Assembly: GCA_024515975.1 (NCBI GenBank)
Contig: JAMSKV010000003.1
Coordinates: 186,001 to 250,000, forward strand
Length of the DNA stretch: 64,000 nt
DNA from: Endosaccharibacter trunci
GTDB lineage: Bacteria; Pseudomonadota; Alphaproteobacteria; Acetobacterales; Acetobacteraceae
Reading direction: 5' to 3'
The notes under the pieces are model-generated. The model ran no database searches. It was not told the origin of the DNA and worked only from the letters and a program-made list of their open reading frames with translations. This document shows, in pieces, positions 8,105 to 16,447 of the stretch; position 1 is the first letter of the stretch; every line of letters begins with the position of its first letter. The position numbers and the translations under genes are program-made.

Positions 8105-8937
8105 ACCGGCCTTTTCGTTTCCCTCCCGGAGGACAGCGCCGTTTGATCGAACCGAACCGTTCCCTGAAGCTTGGCCGCAAACCGGCCCGTATCGACATCC
8201 GCACGCCGAAGCTCGGCGTCATGCTGAGCGCGCAGCTACCAGCGCCGCCCGCGTCTTGCGACCACGGCGCGCTGTTTTCCGGATGGAAGCTGTGGCGCAA
8301 CGGCGACCAGCTTGGCGGCCATGACCAGACCATTCCGGGCCTCGGCGACTGCACCGCGGTCAGTGTCGCCAGTGCCATTCGGGTCATGACCGGCGGCCGC
8401 GGCGGCGAGATCGAGCTGTCGGACGAGCAGGTGGTCGGGATCTATGAGGCCAATGGCTACGATCCCACCCGTCCGGCTACCGATCAGGGTGCGGTTGAAC
8501 TCGACGTGCTCGATCGCTGGTGCCAGGACGGCTACGCGATCGGGCGTCAGGCGCCGGACGTGCTGACCGCCTACGGCACGGTGGACTACACCCATCCGGA
8601 TTCGGTCCGGCGCGCCATCGCCATGCTGGGCGGCCTCTATATCGGCCTCGCCTTGCCGGACTATGCCCTTGTCCAGGGCACGGATTGGTGTGCCCAGGCG
8701 TCCAGGCCGCCCTCCGTCGGCGGCCATGCTGTGTTCCTGCATGGCTACGATGCCGACTGGCTGTATCTCAACAGCTGGGGCGAGCGGAAGCGGATGGACT
8801 GGGGTTTCTTTCGCAATTATTGCGATGAGTCCTACGGACTTCTGTCCCGCGACTGGCTCGATACGCGGGGTCATTCGCCGATGCACGAAAGCTTCGACGT
8901 GGTTGCGCAGGAGCTGCAGGCGGCGCGCTCGGCATGA
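8101..8937 (+). CDS. Papain-fold (C1-like) cysteine peptidase
   Basis: A 278-residue protein with three blocks that line up with papain-family peptidases. GDCTAVSVASAI (near residue 82) supplies the nucleophile Cys, GGHAVFLHGYD (near 210) the catalytic His, and LNSWGERKRMDWGFFRNY (near 223) the Asn and the typical NSWG-WG ending. The usual GxCW is GDCT here. No signal peptide is visible. The GTG at 8101 overlaps the lipoprotein stop; no ATG is available before the conserved core. Function could be proteolysis or peptide crosslink cleavage; pairing with a wall hydrolase suggests envelope work, by inference only. The next gene overlaps its stop (ATGA). Confidence 0.82.
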   Translation: MNRPFRFPPGGQRRLIEPNRSLKLGRKPARIDIRTPKLGVMLSAQLPAPPASCDHGALFSGWKLWRNGDQLGGHDQTIPGLGDCTAVSVASAIRVMTGGRGGEIELSDEQVVGIYEANGYDPTRPATDQGAVELDVLDRWCQDGYAIGRQAPDVLTAYGTVDYTHPDSVRRAIAMLGGLYIGLALPDYALVQGTDWCAQASRPPSVGGHAVFLHGYDADWLYLNSWGERKRMDWGFFRNYCDESYGLLSRDWLDTRGHSPMHESFDVVAQELQAARSA

Positions 8938-9386
8938 AGCGATATCGGGCCGCGTCGATGGCGGTGCTGCTGTCTCTCTCCGGCTGCGGAAGCCTGCAGG
9001 CCTGGCGTGCGCGCAGCGTCCTGCCCGGGGCGACCGAACCGGATCTGATCGCCTGCATGGGCGTGCCGGCGGAGAAACAGTATCTCAGCCGCGACCAGTC
9101 CGTGCTGCAATGGGACTACGCGCAGAGCGGCACGGACGTCGATCTCGAGTTGGGTATCTATGCGTTGAAGCTCGGCCGGCCCGGTTTGTGCCATGCCGCG
9201 ATCCGGTTCGATCGCGGCATCGCCATGTCGGTGCATTTCGCCGGATCGGTCGTGACGCCTACAGACCCGGACAGCGTGTGCGGCAGGCTGGTGCATGATT
9301 GCCTCATGCACCGGGAAAACACGAAACTGCCCGCCGATTTCAGCAATCTCGACATATTGGAGAACAAGCCGCCGACGCCGCCCTGA
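8934..9386 (+). CDS. Small lipoprotein, SmpA/BamE-like in outline
   Basis: A 150-residue lipoprotein: MKRYRAASMAVLLSLSGCGSLQ carries a signal sequence and lipobox (LSGC). The start of the mature part (LPGATEPDLIACMGVPAEKQYLSRDQSVLQWDY) resembles the SmpA/OmlA/BamE pattern of a helix followed by a G-x-P turn and a beta hairpin ending in a W-x-Y strand. Similarity is weak and BamE function is not claimed. Two further cysteines (VCGRLVHDC) could form a disulfide. It is the last gene of the coupled cassette; the convergent S10 peptidase gene ends 20 bases downstream. Confidence 0.78.
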   Translation: MKRYRAASMAVLLSLSGCGSLQAWRARSVLPGATEPDLIACMGVPAEKQYLSRDQSVLQWDYAQSGTDVDLELGIYALKLGRPGLCHAAIRFDRGIAMSVHFAGSVVTPTDPDSVCGRLVHDCLMHRENTKLPADFSNLDILENKPPTPP

Positions 9387-9405
9387 CAGCGCCGGCGTCG
9401 TCCTC

Positions 9406-11082
9406 TCAATGCGTCTTGTCGGATGCGGCCGGTTCGTGGTCGTTGGCGCGGATGAAGTTGGCGACGTTGTCGTGCAGCTGCTTCCGCGCCGCGTCGTTCA
9501 GATAGACCATGTGCCCCGACGTATACTGGTGGAACTCGATATTGCTCTCCAGTCGGCGCGGCATCGGCAGGTGCTGCATCTCGTAGATGCCTTCGTAGAA
9601 CGGCGTGCCGAGGTCGAAATAGCCGGCGTTCAACTGCACCTTTAGCGTCGGATTGAACTTCATCGCCGTCGCCATGTCCTGCAGCACGTTCGGCAGGGCC
9701 GGCTCCGGCGACGACTCGCCCGGCGGCTGATGCTTGTTGTCCCAATCCTTGAAGACGTCGATCTCGGTCTTGTACTTCAGGTTGGTGTTGTAGTGCAGCG
9801 TGTTGCGCACATAGTCGTTGAAGCCCGCGGTGAAAGCGGCATCGATGCCGGCATCGAGCGGATCATACGAAGCGCCGCTGTCCAGCGGGTTCATGCTCGG
9901 GCCCTGATAGCGGGAATCGAGACGCCCGGTGATGTCGCCCTGATCGATCAGCAGTTCATGCGCGAACTCGTCGCCCTCGATCCGAAGATCGGCGCGCTTG
10001 ATGTAGTCGACCGGCAGACCGGTATAGGCGTGCAGCTTGTTGGCGATCTCGTCGCGCCTGGCGTCGTCCAGGGCCGAACCCTGCGCGAGGGCAGTCAGGT
10101 AGTCCGTGGTGGCGAATTGCTCCACTTCCTTCAGGAAGCTGGGCAGATCGGCCGGCTGGTTCGGCAGCTTGTGATGATACCAGGCGGTGGCGGCGTAGCT
10201 CGGCAGCGCCAGAACATAGGACATGTCCTCGCCCGGGAAGCTCTTCGACGTGTCGACCGAATTGGCATAGTCGAAGATCTGCGACAGCAGGATCACGCCG
10301 TTCAGCCCGACTCCCTCGTTCTGCTCGAGCATGTTGGAGAGAACCGCCGACCGCATGGTGCCGTAGCTCTCGCCCATCAGGAATTTCGGCGAGTTCCAGC
10401 GATTGTACTTGGTCAGGAACGAGACGATGAACTGCGAGAACGCATAGGCATCCTGATCGGTGCCCCAGAACGCTTTCTCCTTGTCCTTGCCTTCGAGACG
10501 GCCGAAGCCGGTGCCCGGCGCGTCGATGAAGACGAGATCGCTGGCGTCCAGTAGGCTCTCGTTGTTGTTCACCAGCTCGAACGGCGCCGGCGGCGTCACG
10601 GCCGCATTGGCGGTCACCACACGTTTCGGCCCGAACGCGCCCATATGCAGCCAGACGGTCGAGGAGCCGGGGCCACCATTATAAAGGAAGGTGATCGGCC
10701 GCGAGCCCGGCGCGACGCCATGCTTGAAATAGGCCACGAACGACATTTTCGCTTCCGCGTCCTTGTCGTGGCCACCGCCGCCCGCGCTCTTGTTGTCCGA
10801 AGCGTTGCCCGGTTCCACCGCGGGCTGCGCCGGCGCGTCGCTGGAAGATCCGGAATCGTCCCAGCCCTTCGGATGCACCACCAGCGTGCCCACCACAGCC
10901 TGATAGCCGACCGGCACGCCGCCAATGGTCACGGTGCCGTCGCTGGTCACGGCATCGCCATGCATGTCGGGCTTGGCCGGTGCCGGCTTGTCGTGCGGAT
11001 CGGCGGCGAAACCGGAGGCGGACAGGGACAGAGGAACCGCGAGACAGGCCGCCCCGAGAAGGAGGCGGAAACGATGCGTCAT
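9406..11082 (-). CDS. Peptidase S10 family serine carboxypeptidase
   Basis: A secreted serine carypeptidase-type enzyme (serine carboxypeptidase family S10) removing C-terminal residues from peptides. The ATG at 11082 gives 558 residues with a signal peptide ending SGFAA; the longer frame begins with a TTG at 11112 and is less likely. Seen are the oxyanion block FLYNGGPGSSTVWLHMGAFGP, the nucleophile motif GESYG, a late Asp region (NAGYFDLGTPF) and the catalytic His in YTSGHMVYLND. A Gly/Ser/Asp-rich insert lies between the signal peptide and the catalytic domain (about residues 75-110). It is convergent with the five-gene cassette and probably periplasmic. Confidence 0.92.
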   Translation of the reverse strand: MTHRFRLLLGAACLAVPLSLSASGFAADPHDKPAPAKPDMHGDAVTSDGTVTIGGVPVGYQAVVGTLVVHPKGWDDSGSSSDAPAQPAVEPGNASDNKSAGGGGHDKDAEAKMSFVAYFKHGVAPGSRPITFLYNGGPGSSTVWLHMGAFGPKRVVTANAAVTPPAPFELVNNNESLLDASDLVFIDAPGTGFGRLEGKDKEKAFWGTDQDAYAFSQFIVSFLTKYNRWNSPKFLMGESYGTMRSAVLSNMLEQNEGVGLNGVILLSQIFDYANSVDTSKSFPGEDMSYVLALPSYAATAWYHHKLPNQPADLPSFLKEVEQFATTDYLTALAQGSALDDARRDEIANKLHAYTGLPVDYIKRADLRIEGDEFAHELLIDQGDITGRLDSRYQGPSMNPLDSGASYDPLDAGIDAAFTAGFNDYVRNTLHYNTNLKYKTEIDVFKDWDNKHQPPGESSPEPALPNVLQDMATAMKFNPTLKVQLNAGYFDLGTPFYEGIYEMQHLPMPRRLESNIEFHQYTSGHMVYLNDAARKQLHDNVANFIRANDHEPAASDKTH

Positions 11083-11202
11083 GGAATGAGCCGACAAAGG
11101 TGATGCTCCCAAACGGGCCGGCGGAGCCGGAACGATCCCTTAGACCGGCATCGGCAATGTGTCGCAACCAACGAAAAATTACATTTCCGTCTTATTTGAA
11201 CC

Positions 11203-11481
11203 TTAGACGTGCACCCCGCCCGCAGGGGCGATCACCGCATGCAGCAGCAGGATCAGCAGGGCGAGCGCGATCAGGATCGCCAGGACACGGCCGAACACCC
11301 TGAACGCCGCGACGATCAGCAGCAGCAGAAGAAGCAGCAGCAAAAGCGTCTGCGCCTCGCCGCTGATGCCGAGGGCGGCCAGGCCATGCCGGGCCGCGCC
11401 CTCGATCACCCCGATCGCCGCGCCGATCAGGCCCAGCAGCGAAACGACCAGCCCGGCGATGATGGAGAACAGGTGATCCAT
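11203..11481 (-). CDS. Small hydrophobic membrane protein
   Basis: A 92-residue protein from the ATG at 11481, preceded by GGAGA (the open frame extends to 11517). It has three hydrophobic stretches: residues about 4-25 (FSIIAGLVVSLLGLIGAAIGVI), a poly-leucine run near 45-60, and a C-terminal helix near 65-85. It is probably inserted in the inner membrane. No family is recognised, and low complexity makes any similarity search unreliable. It stands alone, upstream of the S10 gene on the same strand but separated by 120 bases. Confidence 0.58.
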   Translation of the reverse strand: MDHLFSIIAGLVVSLLGLIGAAIGVIEGAARHGLAALGISGEAQTLLLLLLLLLLIVAAFRVFGRVLAILIALALLILLLHAVIAPAGGVHV

Positions 11482-11568
11482 GACGGTCTCCGTCGGGCTG
11501 GAACGATGCGCGGGCAACTCGCGCGGGCGGCATCTGTTGGGAGGGGATCAGCGATAAGGGAGTTCAGC

Positions 11569-11910
11569 ATGTCCGCCTCCATCCGTCACGCCCGGCCCTC
11601 CCTGTGGGACATCGCCGTCGCGGTCACCTTCGCGTCCGCCGGCATCGCCAAACTGGTGCCAGCCAAATCCGAGGAAGCCCTGTTTAAGTCCTGGGGCTGG
11701 ACTCGGCGCGACATGCAGACGATCGGCAGCGCGGAATTGCTCGGCGCGGCTTTGCTGACCACGCGCGCCACCAAGAAGGCCGGCGCAGCCCTGCTCAGCG
11801 CCACATCCATTTGCATCCTGACCACCGAGCTGCGGCACAAGAACGACGCGCTGGTCACCCCACGCGCCGGTTTGCTCGCCGCCGCGATCTCAGGTTTCTT
11901 CGGCCGCTGA
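11569..11910 (+). CDS. DoxX-like membrane protein
   Basis: A 113-residue protein with DoxX-like layout: an opening helix with W-x2-A-x4-FASAGIAKL (residues about 12-30), a loop containing the wg motif (FKSWGW), then helices with IGSAELLGAALL (about 52-63) and a C-terminal helix. Four membrane passes are expected. Small DoxX-like proteins are often linked to redox or stress functions, but no role can be assigned here. The start is supported by GGGAG upstream of the ATG at 11569. The 3' end overlaps the convergent DUF3253 gene by 21 bases. Confidence 0.75.
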   Translation: MSASIRHARPSLWDIAVAVTFASAGIAKLVPAKSEEALFKSWGWTRRDMQTIGSAELLGAALLTTRATKKAGAALLSATSICILTTELRHKNDALVTPRAGLLAAAISGFFGR

Positions 11911-12183
11911 GCCGTCCGTCCGGCGGATGCGCAGGCGTATGACGCCGCGCATCTCGTCCGGCTCGATCGGCTTTCCCTTCCGGAGAATGTCGATCACGCC
12001 TTCCTTAGCCAGCGCGCGCGCCGCGTTGCGCACCGGCGTCATCAGCCGCTGCCAGTCTTCCCCATAATTCCGGGCGACTTCGCTGGGGCAGATCGACTTG
12101 TCGGCCCCACGACCCGCCGTCTGACGAAGGATCTCCGCCCGGAGCACGTCCGGGGCGGGTACCTTGGGCTTCTCCGTCGCCAT
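11890..12183 (-). CDS. DUF3253 family protein
   Basis: A 97-residue protein matching DUF3253. It carries the conserved ICPSEVARNYGEDWQRLMTPVRNAARALAKEG region (about residues 31-62), a beta hairpin (VIDILRKGKPIEPDEMRGVIRLRI) and charged ends. The fold is predicted to resemble a winged helix, so nucleic-acid binding is possible but unproven. Its ATG shares one base with the stop of the isocitrate dehydrogenase gene (TGATG), so the two are probably co-translated, with this gene second. Confidence 0.86.
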   Translation of the reverse strand: MATEKPKVPAPDVLRAEILRQTAGRGADKSICPSEVARNYGEDWQRLMTPVRNAARALAKEGVIDILRKGKPIEPDEMRGVIRLRIRRTDGSAAEET

Positions 12184-13202
12184 CAGCGCAGCTGTTGCAG
12201 GATCGCGTCCGCCACGTCGCGTGTTCCGGCGGTGCCGCCCAGATCGCGCGTACGCAGGCCGTTGGCCAGAACGGTGTCGATCGCCTTGGTCAGACGCTCG
12301 GCAAGATCGATGCGGCCGACATGGCGCAGCATCAGTTCGGTCGAGAGCAGCATCGCCAGGGGGTTGGCAACGCCCTTGCCGGCGATATCCGGCGCCGAGC
12401 CGTGCACAGCCTCAAAGATGGCCGCGTTCTCGCCGATATTGGCGCCCGGCGCCATGCCGAGGCCACCCACGAGACCGGCGATCAGGTCCGACAGAATGTC
12501 GCCGAACAGGTTGGTGGTGACGATCACGTCGTACTGCCACGGATCCAGCACAAGCTGCATGGCGCAGGCATCGACAATGCGGTCGTTCATCTCGACCCGG
12601 CCTTCGTATTCCTTGGCGACCTTGCGGCCTTCCTCCAGGAACAAGCCGGTGAGCGCCTTCAGGATGTTGGCCTTGTGCACCACCGTGACGCGCTTGCGGC
12701 CGTTCTTCACCGCATGCTCGAAGGCGTAGCGCACGATCCGCGCGCATTCGGCGCGCGTGTTGAAGCCGGTCGACATCGCGACCGCTTTCGGATCGTGATT
12801 GATCGGCAGCCAGTTCTCCATCGCCGCGTAGAACCCTTCCAGGTTCTCGCGCACCAATACGATGTCGATCCTGTCGAAACGTCCGCCCGGGATCAGCGTC
12901 CGCGCGGGGCGCAGATTGGCGAACAGCTCGAATTCCTGCCGCAGCGTCACGTTGATCGACTTGAACCCGCCGCCGACAGGCGTGGTGAGCGGGCCCTTCA
13001 GCGCCAATCCCGTGCGGCGGATGCTCTCGATGGTCTGCAGCGGCAGCGGATCGCCGGAATCGGCCACGGCGGCCATGCCGGCCAGCTGGTTCTCCCACGC
13101 GAACGGCGCGCCGAGACCGTCCAGCACCGCCACGACCGCGTCGGCGATCTCGGGACCGATGCCGTCGCCGGGGATCAGGGTGGCCGGAATCTTGTCTGCC
13201 AT
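12183..13202 (-). CDS. Isocitrate/isopropylmalate-type dehydrogenase, probably NAD-dependent isocitrate dehydrogenase
   Basis: A member of the beta-decarboxylating dehydrogenase family, which oxidises isocitrate to 2-oxoglutarate in the TCA cycle or a related 2-hydroxyacid. The ATG at 13202 with GAAGGAG ahead gives 339 residues. Seen are the N-terminal IPGDGIGPEI motif, the substrate segment SINVTLRQEFELFANLRPARTL, RENLEGFYAAMEN, the VVHKANILKALTGLFLE helix, and the cofactor region NLFGDILSDL...GANIGENAAIFEAVHGSAPDIAGKG. Serine in the SINVTLR motif and the short NAD-type length favour isocitrate over isopropylmalate; homoisocitrate or tartrate as substrate is not excluded. Coupled to the DUF3253 gene and 14 bases after the aminopeptidase gene. 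Confidence 0.92.
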   Translation of the reverse strand: MADKIPATLIPGDGIGPEIADAVVAVLDGLGAPFAWENQLAGMAAVADSGDPLPLQTIESIRRTGLALKGPLTTPVGGGFKSINVTLRQEFELFANLRPARTLIPGGRFDRIDIVLVRENLEGFYAAMENWLPINHDPKAVAMSTGFNTRAECARIVRYAFEHAVKNGRKRVTVVHKANILKALTGLFLEEGRKVAKEYEGRVEMNDRIVDACAMQLVLDPWQYDVIVTTNLFGDILSDLIAGLVGGLGMAPGANIGENAAIFEAVHGSAPDIAGKGVANPLAMLLSTELMLRHVGRIDLAERLTKAIDTVLANGLRTRDLGGTAGTRDVADAILQQLR

Positions 13203-13216
13203 CGGTGGAAACTCCT

Positions 13217-15007
13217 TCAGACGGGGTCGTTCAGCTCGAGCGGGGCGCATGCCGCTTCCAGCCAGGGTCGGTTGGCGTCGTCCACGAGCGGTCCGATCCG
13301 CTCGAGCACAAGCCGGTGATAGCTGTCGATCCAGTCGCGCTCGGTCTCGTCGAGCAGCGCCACGTCGAACAGCGCCCGATCGAACGGCACCAGGGTGAGC
13401 GGCTCGAAGCCCAGAAACGGTTTGCTTTGCCCGACCGGCTGCGGCACGACCAGCACGAGATTTTCCAGCCTGATGCCATAGGCGCCGGCCGCATAGAAGC
13501 CGGGCTCGTTCGACAGGACCATGCCGGCCTCGATCGGCACCGGCCTTGCCGCAGGCGAGATCCCGCACGGGCCTTCGTGCACCGACAGGCACGAGCCGAC
13601 CCCGTGCCCCGTGCCATGGTCGTAGTCGAGCCCGGCCTGCCAGAGCGCTGTGCGCGCCAGAGCGTCGAGCCGTCCGCCATGCACGCCTTGCGGAAAGCGC
13701 GCCCGGCTCAGGGCGATATGACCCTTCAGCACGCGCGTGACGCGTTCTCGCAGCTCTGCCGGTGCCGGTCCTGGCCCGCTCCAGAGCGTGCGCGTGACAT
13801 CCGTGGTGCCGGAAGCGTATTGGCCGCCGCTGTCGATCAGATAGACCTCGTCCGGCCCGAGCCGGCGCGCCGTGGCCGGGTCAGCACGATAGTGGATGAT
13901 GGCGCCGTTCGGACCGGTGCCGGAAATCGCCGGGAAGCTTTCTCCCCGATACTCCGCCGAGCGGGCGCGGAACCTGTCCAGGTGCTGCGACAGCTCGGTT
14001 TCGGTCAGGCCGACGCCGTGCTCCGCGACGAACTGAAGAAAGCCGCACAGCGCCATCGCGTCCAGCGCGTGCGCGCGCCGGAATCCCGCCTGCTCGGCCG
14101 CGTTCTTGCGCGCTTTGGGCAGCGCGCAAGGATCGGCGCCGGGCGACACGGTGGCGCCGGCCTCGCGCAATGTCTGCGCGAACCACACCGCGCTCGCGGA
14201 CGGGTCGATGCGTACGACCCTGCCCGCGTATCCCGCCAGCACGGACGCCAGCGCGTCCGGCGGCCGCACCGAGACGCCGTCGCCGAGCCACGCGAGCAGG
14301 GCGTCGTCGATCTTCTCGGGCGCCATGAACAGGATGGCCGAGCCGTCGGATTCCAGCACGGCGAAGCCCAGCGCGAACGGGGTGAAGCCGACGTCCCGGC
14401 CGCGAATGTTGAACAGCCAGTTCACCGATGCGGGGTCGGTCAGCACCGCCGCATCCTGCCCGGCCGCGCGCAGGATCGCCGCGATCTCCTGCCGTTTTTC
14501 GCTGCTCTCCCGACCGGCGAATTCCATCGGATGCGGCACGGCGGGAAGCAAGGGTGGGGCAGGGCGGTCGTGCCAGATCGCGTCGACCGGGTTGCGCGCC
14601 ACCGGCACCATGCGGAAGCCGTGTTTGTTGAACCGGGCCAGGACGTCCTGGCTGAGCAGCCAGGGATCGTAGCCGATCCGCTTCTCGCCCTCGCCGCCGC
14701 GCAGGGCCGCCGCCAGCCAGTCTTCCGGTGGGGTTTCGGTGATATGCTCCCGCTCGAAGCAGGCGGGATCGGTCTGCGCGGCGAGTTGCAACACGTAGCG
14801 GCCGTCGGAGAACACAGCGGCCCTGTCGCTCAGGACCACCACCATGCCGGCACTGCCGGTGAATCCGGTGAGCCAGGCCAGACGCTCGGCATAAGGGGCG
14901 ACATACTCGCCCAGATGCTCGTCCCCGCGCGGCAGCACGAACCCGTCCAGCTCGTCCCCGGCAAGAACCGCGCGCAGTGCGGCTAGTTTCTCGGCGCCGT
15001 GCATCAT
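13217..15007 (-). CDS. M24 Xaa-Pro aminopeptidase (AMPP-type, two-domain)
   Basis: A metallopeptidase releasing the N-terminal residue from peptides with proline in second position. The ATG at 15007 (or the adjacent one at 15004) gives 596 residues. Two creatinase-like N-terminal domains precede an M24 pita-bread domain with the metal ligands visible: IDSGGQYASGTTDVTRT (two Asp), a later HGTGHGVGSCLSVHEGP (His), LSNEPGFY (Glu) and GIRLENLVLV (Glu). A C-terminal ~60-residue extension (FEPLTLVPFDRALFDVALL) is typical of the large eukaryote-like form. It probably acts in the cytoplasm. It precedes the dehydrogenase by 14 bases on the same strand and may share its transcript. Confidence 0.93.
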   Translation of the reverse strand: MMHGAEKLAALRAVLAGDELDGFVLPRGDEHLGEYVAPYAERLAWLTGFTGSAGMVVVLSDRAAVFSDGRYVLQLAAQTDPACFEREHITETPPEDWLAAALRGGEGEKRIGYDPWLLSQDVLARFNKHGFRMVPVARNPVDAIWHDRPAPPLLPAVPHPMEFAGRESSEKRQEIAAILRAAGQDAAVLTDPASVNWLFNIRGRDVGFTPFALGFAVLESDGSAILFMAPEKIDDALLAWLGDGVSVRPPDALASVLAGYAGRVVRIDPSASAVWFAQTLREAGATVSPGADPCALPKARKNAAEQAGFRRAHALDAMALCGFLQFVAEHGVGLTETELSQHLDRFRARSAEYRGESFPAISGTGPNGAIIHYRADPATARRLGPDEVYLIDSGGQYASGTTDVTRTLWSGPGPAPAELRERVTRVLKGHIALSRARFPQGVHGGRLDALARTALWQAGLDYDHGTGHGVGSCLSVHEGPCGISPAARPVPIEAGMVLSNEPGFYAAGAYGIRLENLVLVVPQPVGQSKPFLGFEPLTLVPFDRALFDVALLDETERDWIDSYHRLVLERIGPLVDDANRPWLEAACAPLELNDPV

Positions 15008-15026
15008 GGCGAATACCCGTTCGTTC

Positions 15027-15536
15027 TCAGCCCAGCAGGCGATGCATGAAGACCAGATCGTGCCAGAGATCAAATTTGCGTCCCACCTGCGGCAGGCTGG
15101 CAGTGGCGGCGAAGCCATGACGCAGGTGCAGGGCGATGGAGCCCGCATTGGCCGCGCCGACCGCGCCGACCATCGCGTGCATCCCCGACGCTCCGGCATG
15201 CGCGACCAGCGCGGCGAGCAGCGCATCGCCGAAGCCGCGCCGTCGGAACGCCTGATCCACATAGACGGAGTGCTCGACCGTGTGCCGATAACCTTCCTGC
15301 GGCCGGAACGGGCCGTAGGAACCGAACCCGGCCACCTTGCCCTCTGTTTCCGCGACCAGGACCGGATATCCCGCCGCTCGACGCTCGGCGAGCCATGCGG
15401 CGCGGTTTTCCAGCGTCACGGGCGTATCGTTCCACAAGGCCAGGCCAGTCCGGATCTCGTGATTGGTGATCGCGACGATCGCCGGCAGATCCGCCTCCGT
15501 CGCATCCCGTACCGTCATGCCCACACCCTTTGTCAT
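15027..15536 (-). CDS. GNAT N-acetyltransferase (phosphinothricin/methionine-sulfoximine type)
   Basis: A 169-residue acetyltransferase of the Pat/MddA group, which acetylates small amino-acid analogues using acetyl-CoA. The family opening is clear (VRDATEADLPAIVAITNHEI), as are the acetyl-CoA segment (VYVDQAFRRRGFGDALLAALVAHA, with the R-x2-G-x-G/A pyrophosphate loop) and the closing GFAATASLPQVGRKFDLWHDLVFMHRLL. The ATG at 15536 overlaps the prmA stop (ATGA), so translation is probably coupled; an internal ATG at 15518 is an alternative. The natural substrate is unknown. Confidence 0.88.
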   Translation of the reverse strand: MTKGVGMTVRDATEADLPAIVAITNHEIRTGLALWNDTPVTLENRAAWLAERRAAGYPVLVAETEGKVAGFGSYGPFRPQEGYRHTVEHSVYVDQAFRRRGFGDALLAALVAHAGASGMHAMVGAVGAANAGSIALHLRHGFAATASLPQVGRKFDLWHDLVFMHRLLG

Positions 15537-16447
15537 CGAACCGGCCGGCGCAGGATCAGGGTGGCCCAGTAGCCTTCCACCAGCTTGCGCTCGAGAACCA
15601 GGCCCTGCCTGCGATGCGCGGCCAGCACCATCCGCGCTTGGCTGTCGAGCAGACCGGCTAGGATCACGGTGCCGCCCGGCGCCAGCTTGGCGGCGAGCGA
15701 CTTCGCCATGCTGCAGAGCGGCCGCGCCAGGATATTGGCGAAAACAAGATCGTAGGGCCCGCCGCGACGGATTGCAGCGGTACGCCAGCCATTGCCGTAG
15801 CGGCAGTCGAGCTGGTTGCGCAGACCGTTCAGCGCCGCGTTCTGCGCGGCCACGCGCACGGACCAGGGCTCGATGTCGACCGCCAGCACCCGCCGGTTCA
15901 ACAGGCTGGCTGCCGCCATCGCCAGGATGCCGGACCCCGTGCCCAGATCGAGAATCCGCCGTGGCTTGCGATACGCCACCAGTTCCAGCGCGCGCAGACA
16001 GCCACGCGTGGAGCCATGCTCGCCCGAGCCGAAGGCGATGCCGGCGTCCAGTGTCAGGGTGATGCGGGGGCCGGTTTTCGTCTCGGCCAGATGGGTGCCG
16101 CGAATGGCGAAGCGCCGTCCGACCTGCTGCTCGGGGAAGCTCTCGTAAGTGCGCGCGAGCCAGCCCTCGGTCTCAGTATGCGCGCGCTCCAGCGGTGCCG
16201 CGATCCCGGTCGCCGCCGCGGCCAGAGCGAGGGCGGTTTCGAGAACATCCTCGCCGGTGCCGACATCCTTCACGCCCTCGATGCGCCACACGGTCTGCGT
16301 GTCGTCCGCCTCGAAGATGCCGACTGTGGTGCAGACGCTCGACAGCGCGTTCTCGTAGGCTTCCACAGCCTCGTCCGGAACGGTGACGTGGATGGTCTCC
16401 AGCGCCGTGGCGTGGCGGCGGACGATGCTGTTCGCCATGGTGTTCAC
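15533..16447 (-). CDS. prmA: Ribosomal protein L11 methyltransferase
   Basis: PrmA uses S-adenosylmethionine to methylate several amino groups of ribosomal protein L11. The 304-residue protein has an N-terminal substrate-binding domain (about 1-105, with short acidic loop EADDTQTVWRIEGV) and a class I methyltransferase domain. The segment AFGSGEHGSTRGCLRALEL is typical for PrmA (usually GTGxHxTT), motif I reads ILDLGTGSGILAMAAA and the N-x2-A motif is VFANILARPL. The GTG at 16447 overlaps the helicase stop (GTGA); the ATG at 16438 is an alternative. It is the middle gene of uvrD-prmA-GNAT. Confidence 0.93.
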   Translation of the reverse strand: MNTMANSIVRRHATALETIHVTVPDEAVEAYENALSSVCTTVGIFEADDTQTVWRIEGVKDVGTGEDVLETALALAAAATGIAAPLERAHTETEGWLARTYESFPEQQVGRRFAIRGTHLAETKTGPRITLTLDAGIAFGSGEHGSTRGCLRALELVAYRKPRRILDLGTGSGILAMAAASLLNRRVLAVDIEPWSVRVAAQNAALNGLRNQLDCRYGNGWRTAAIRRGGPYDLVFANILARPLCSMAKSLAAKLAPGGTVILAGLLDSQARMVLAAHRRQGLVLERKLVEGYWATLILRRPVR

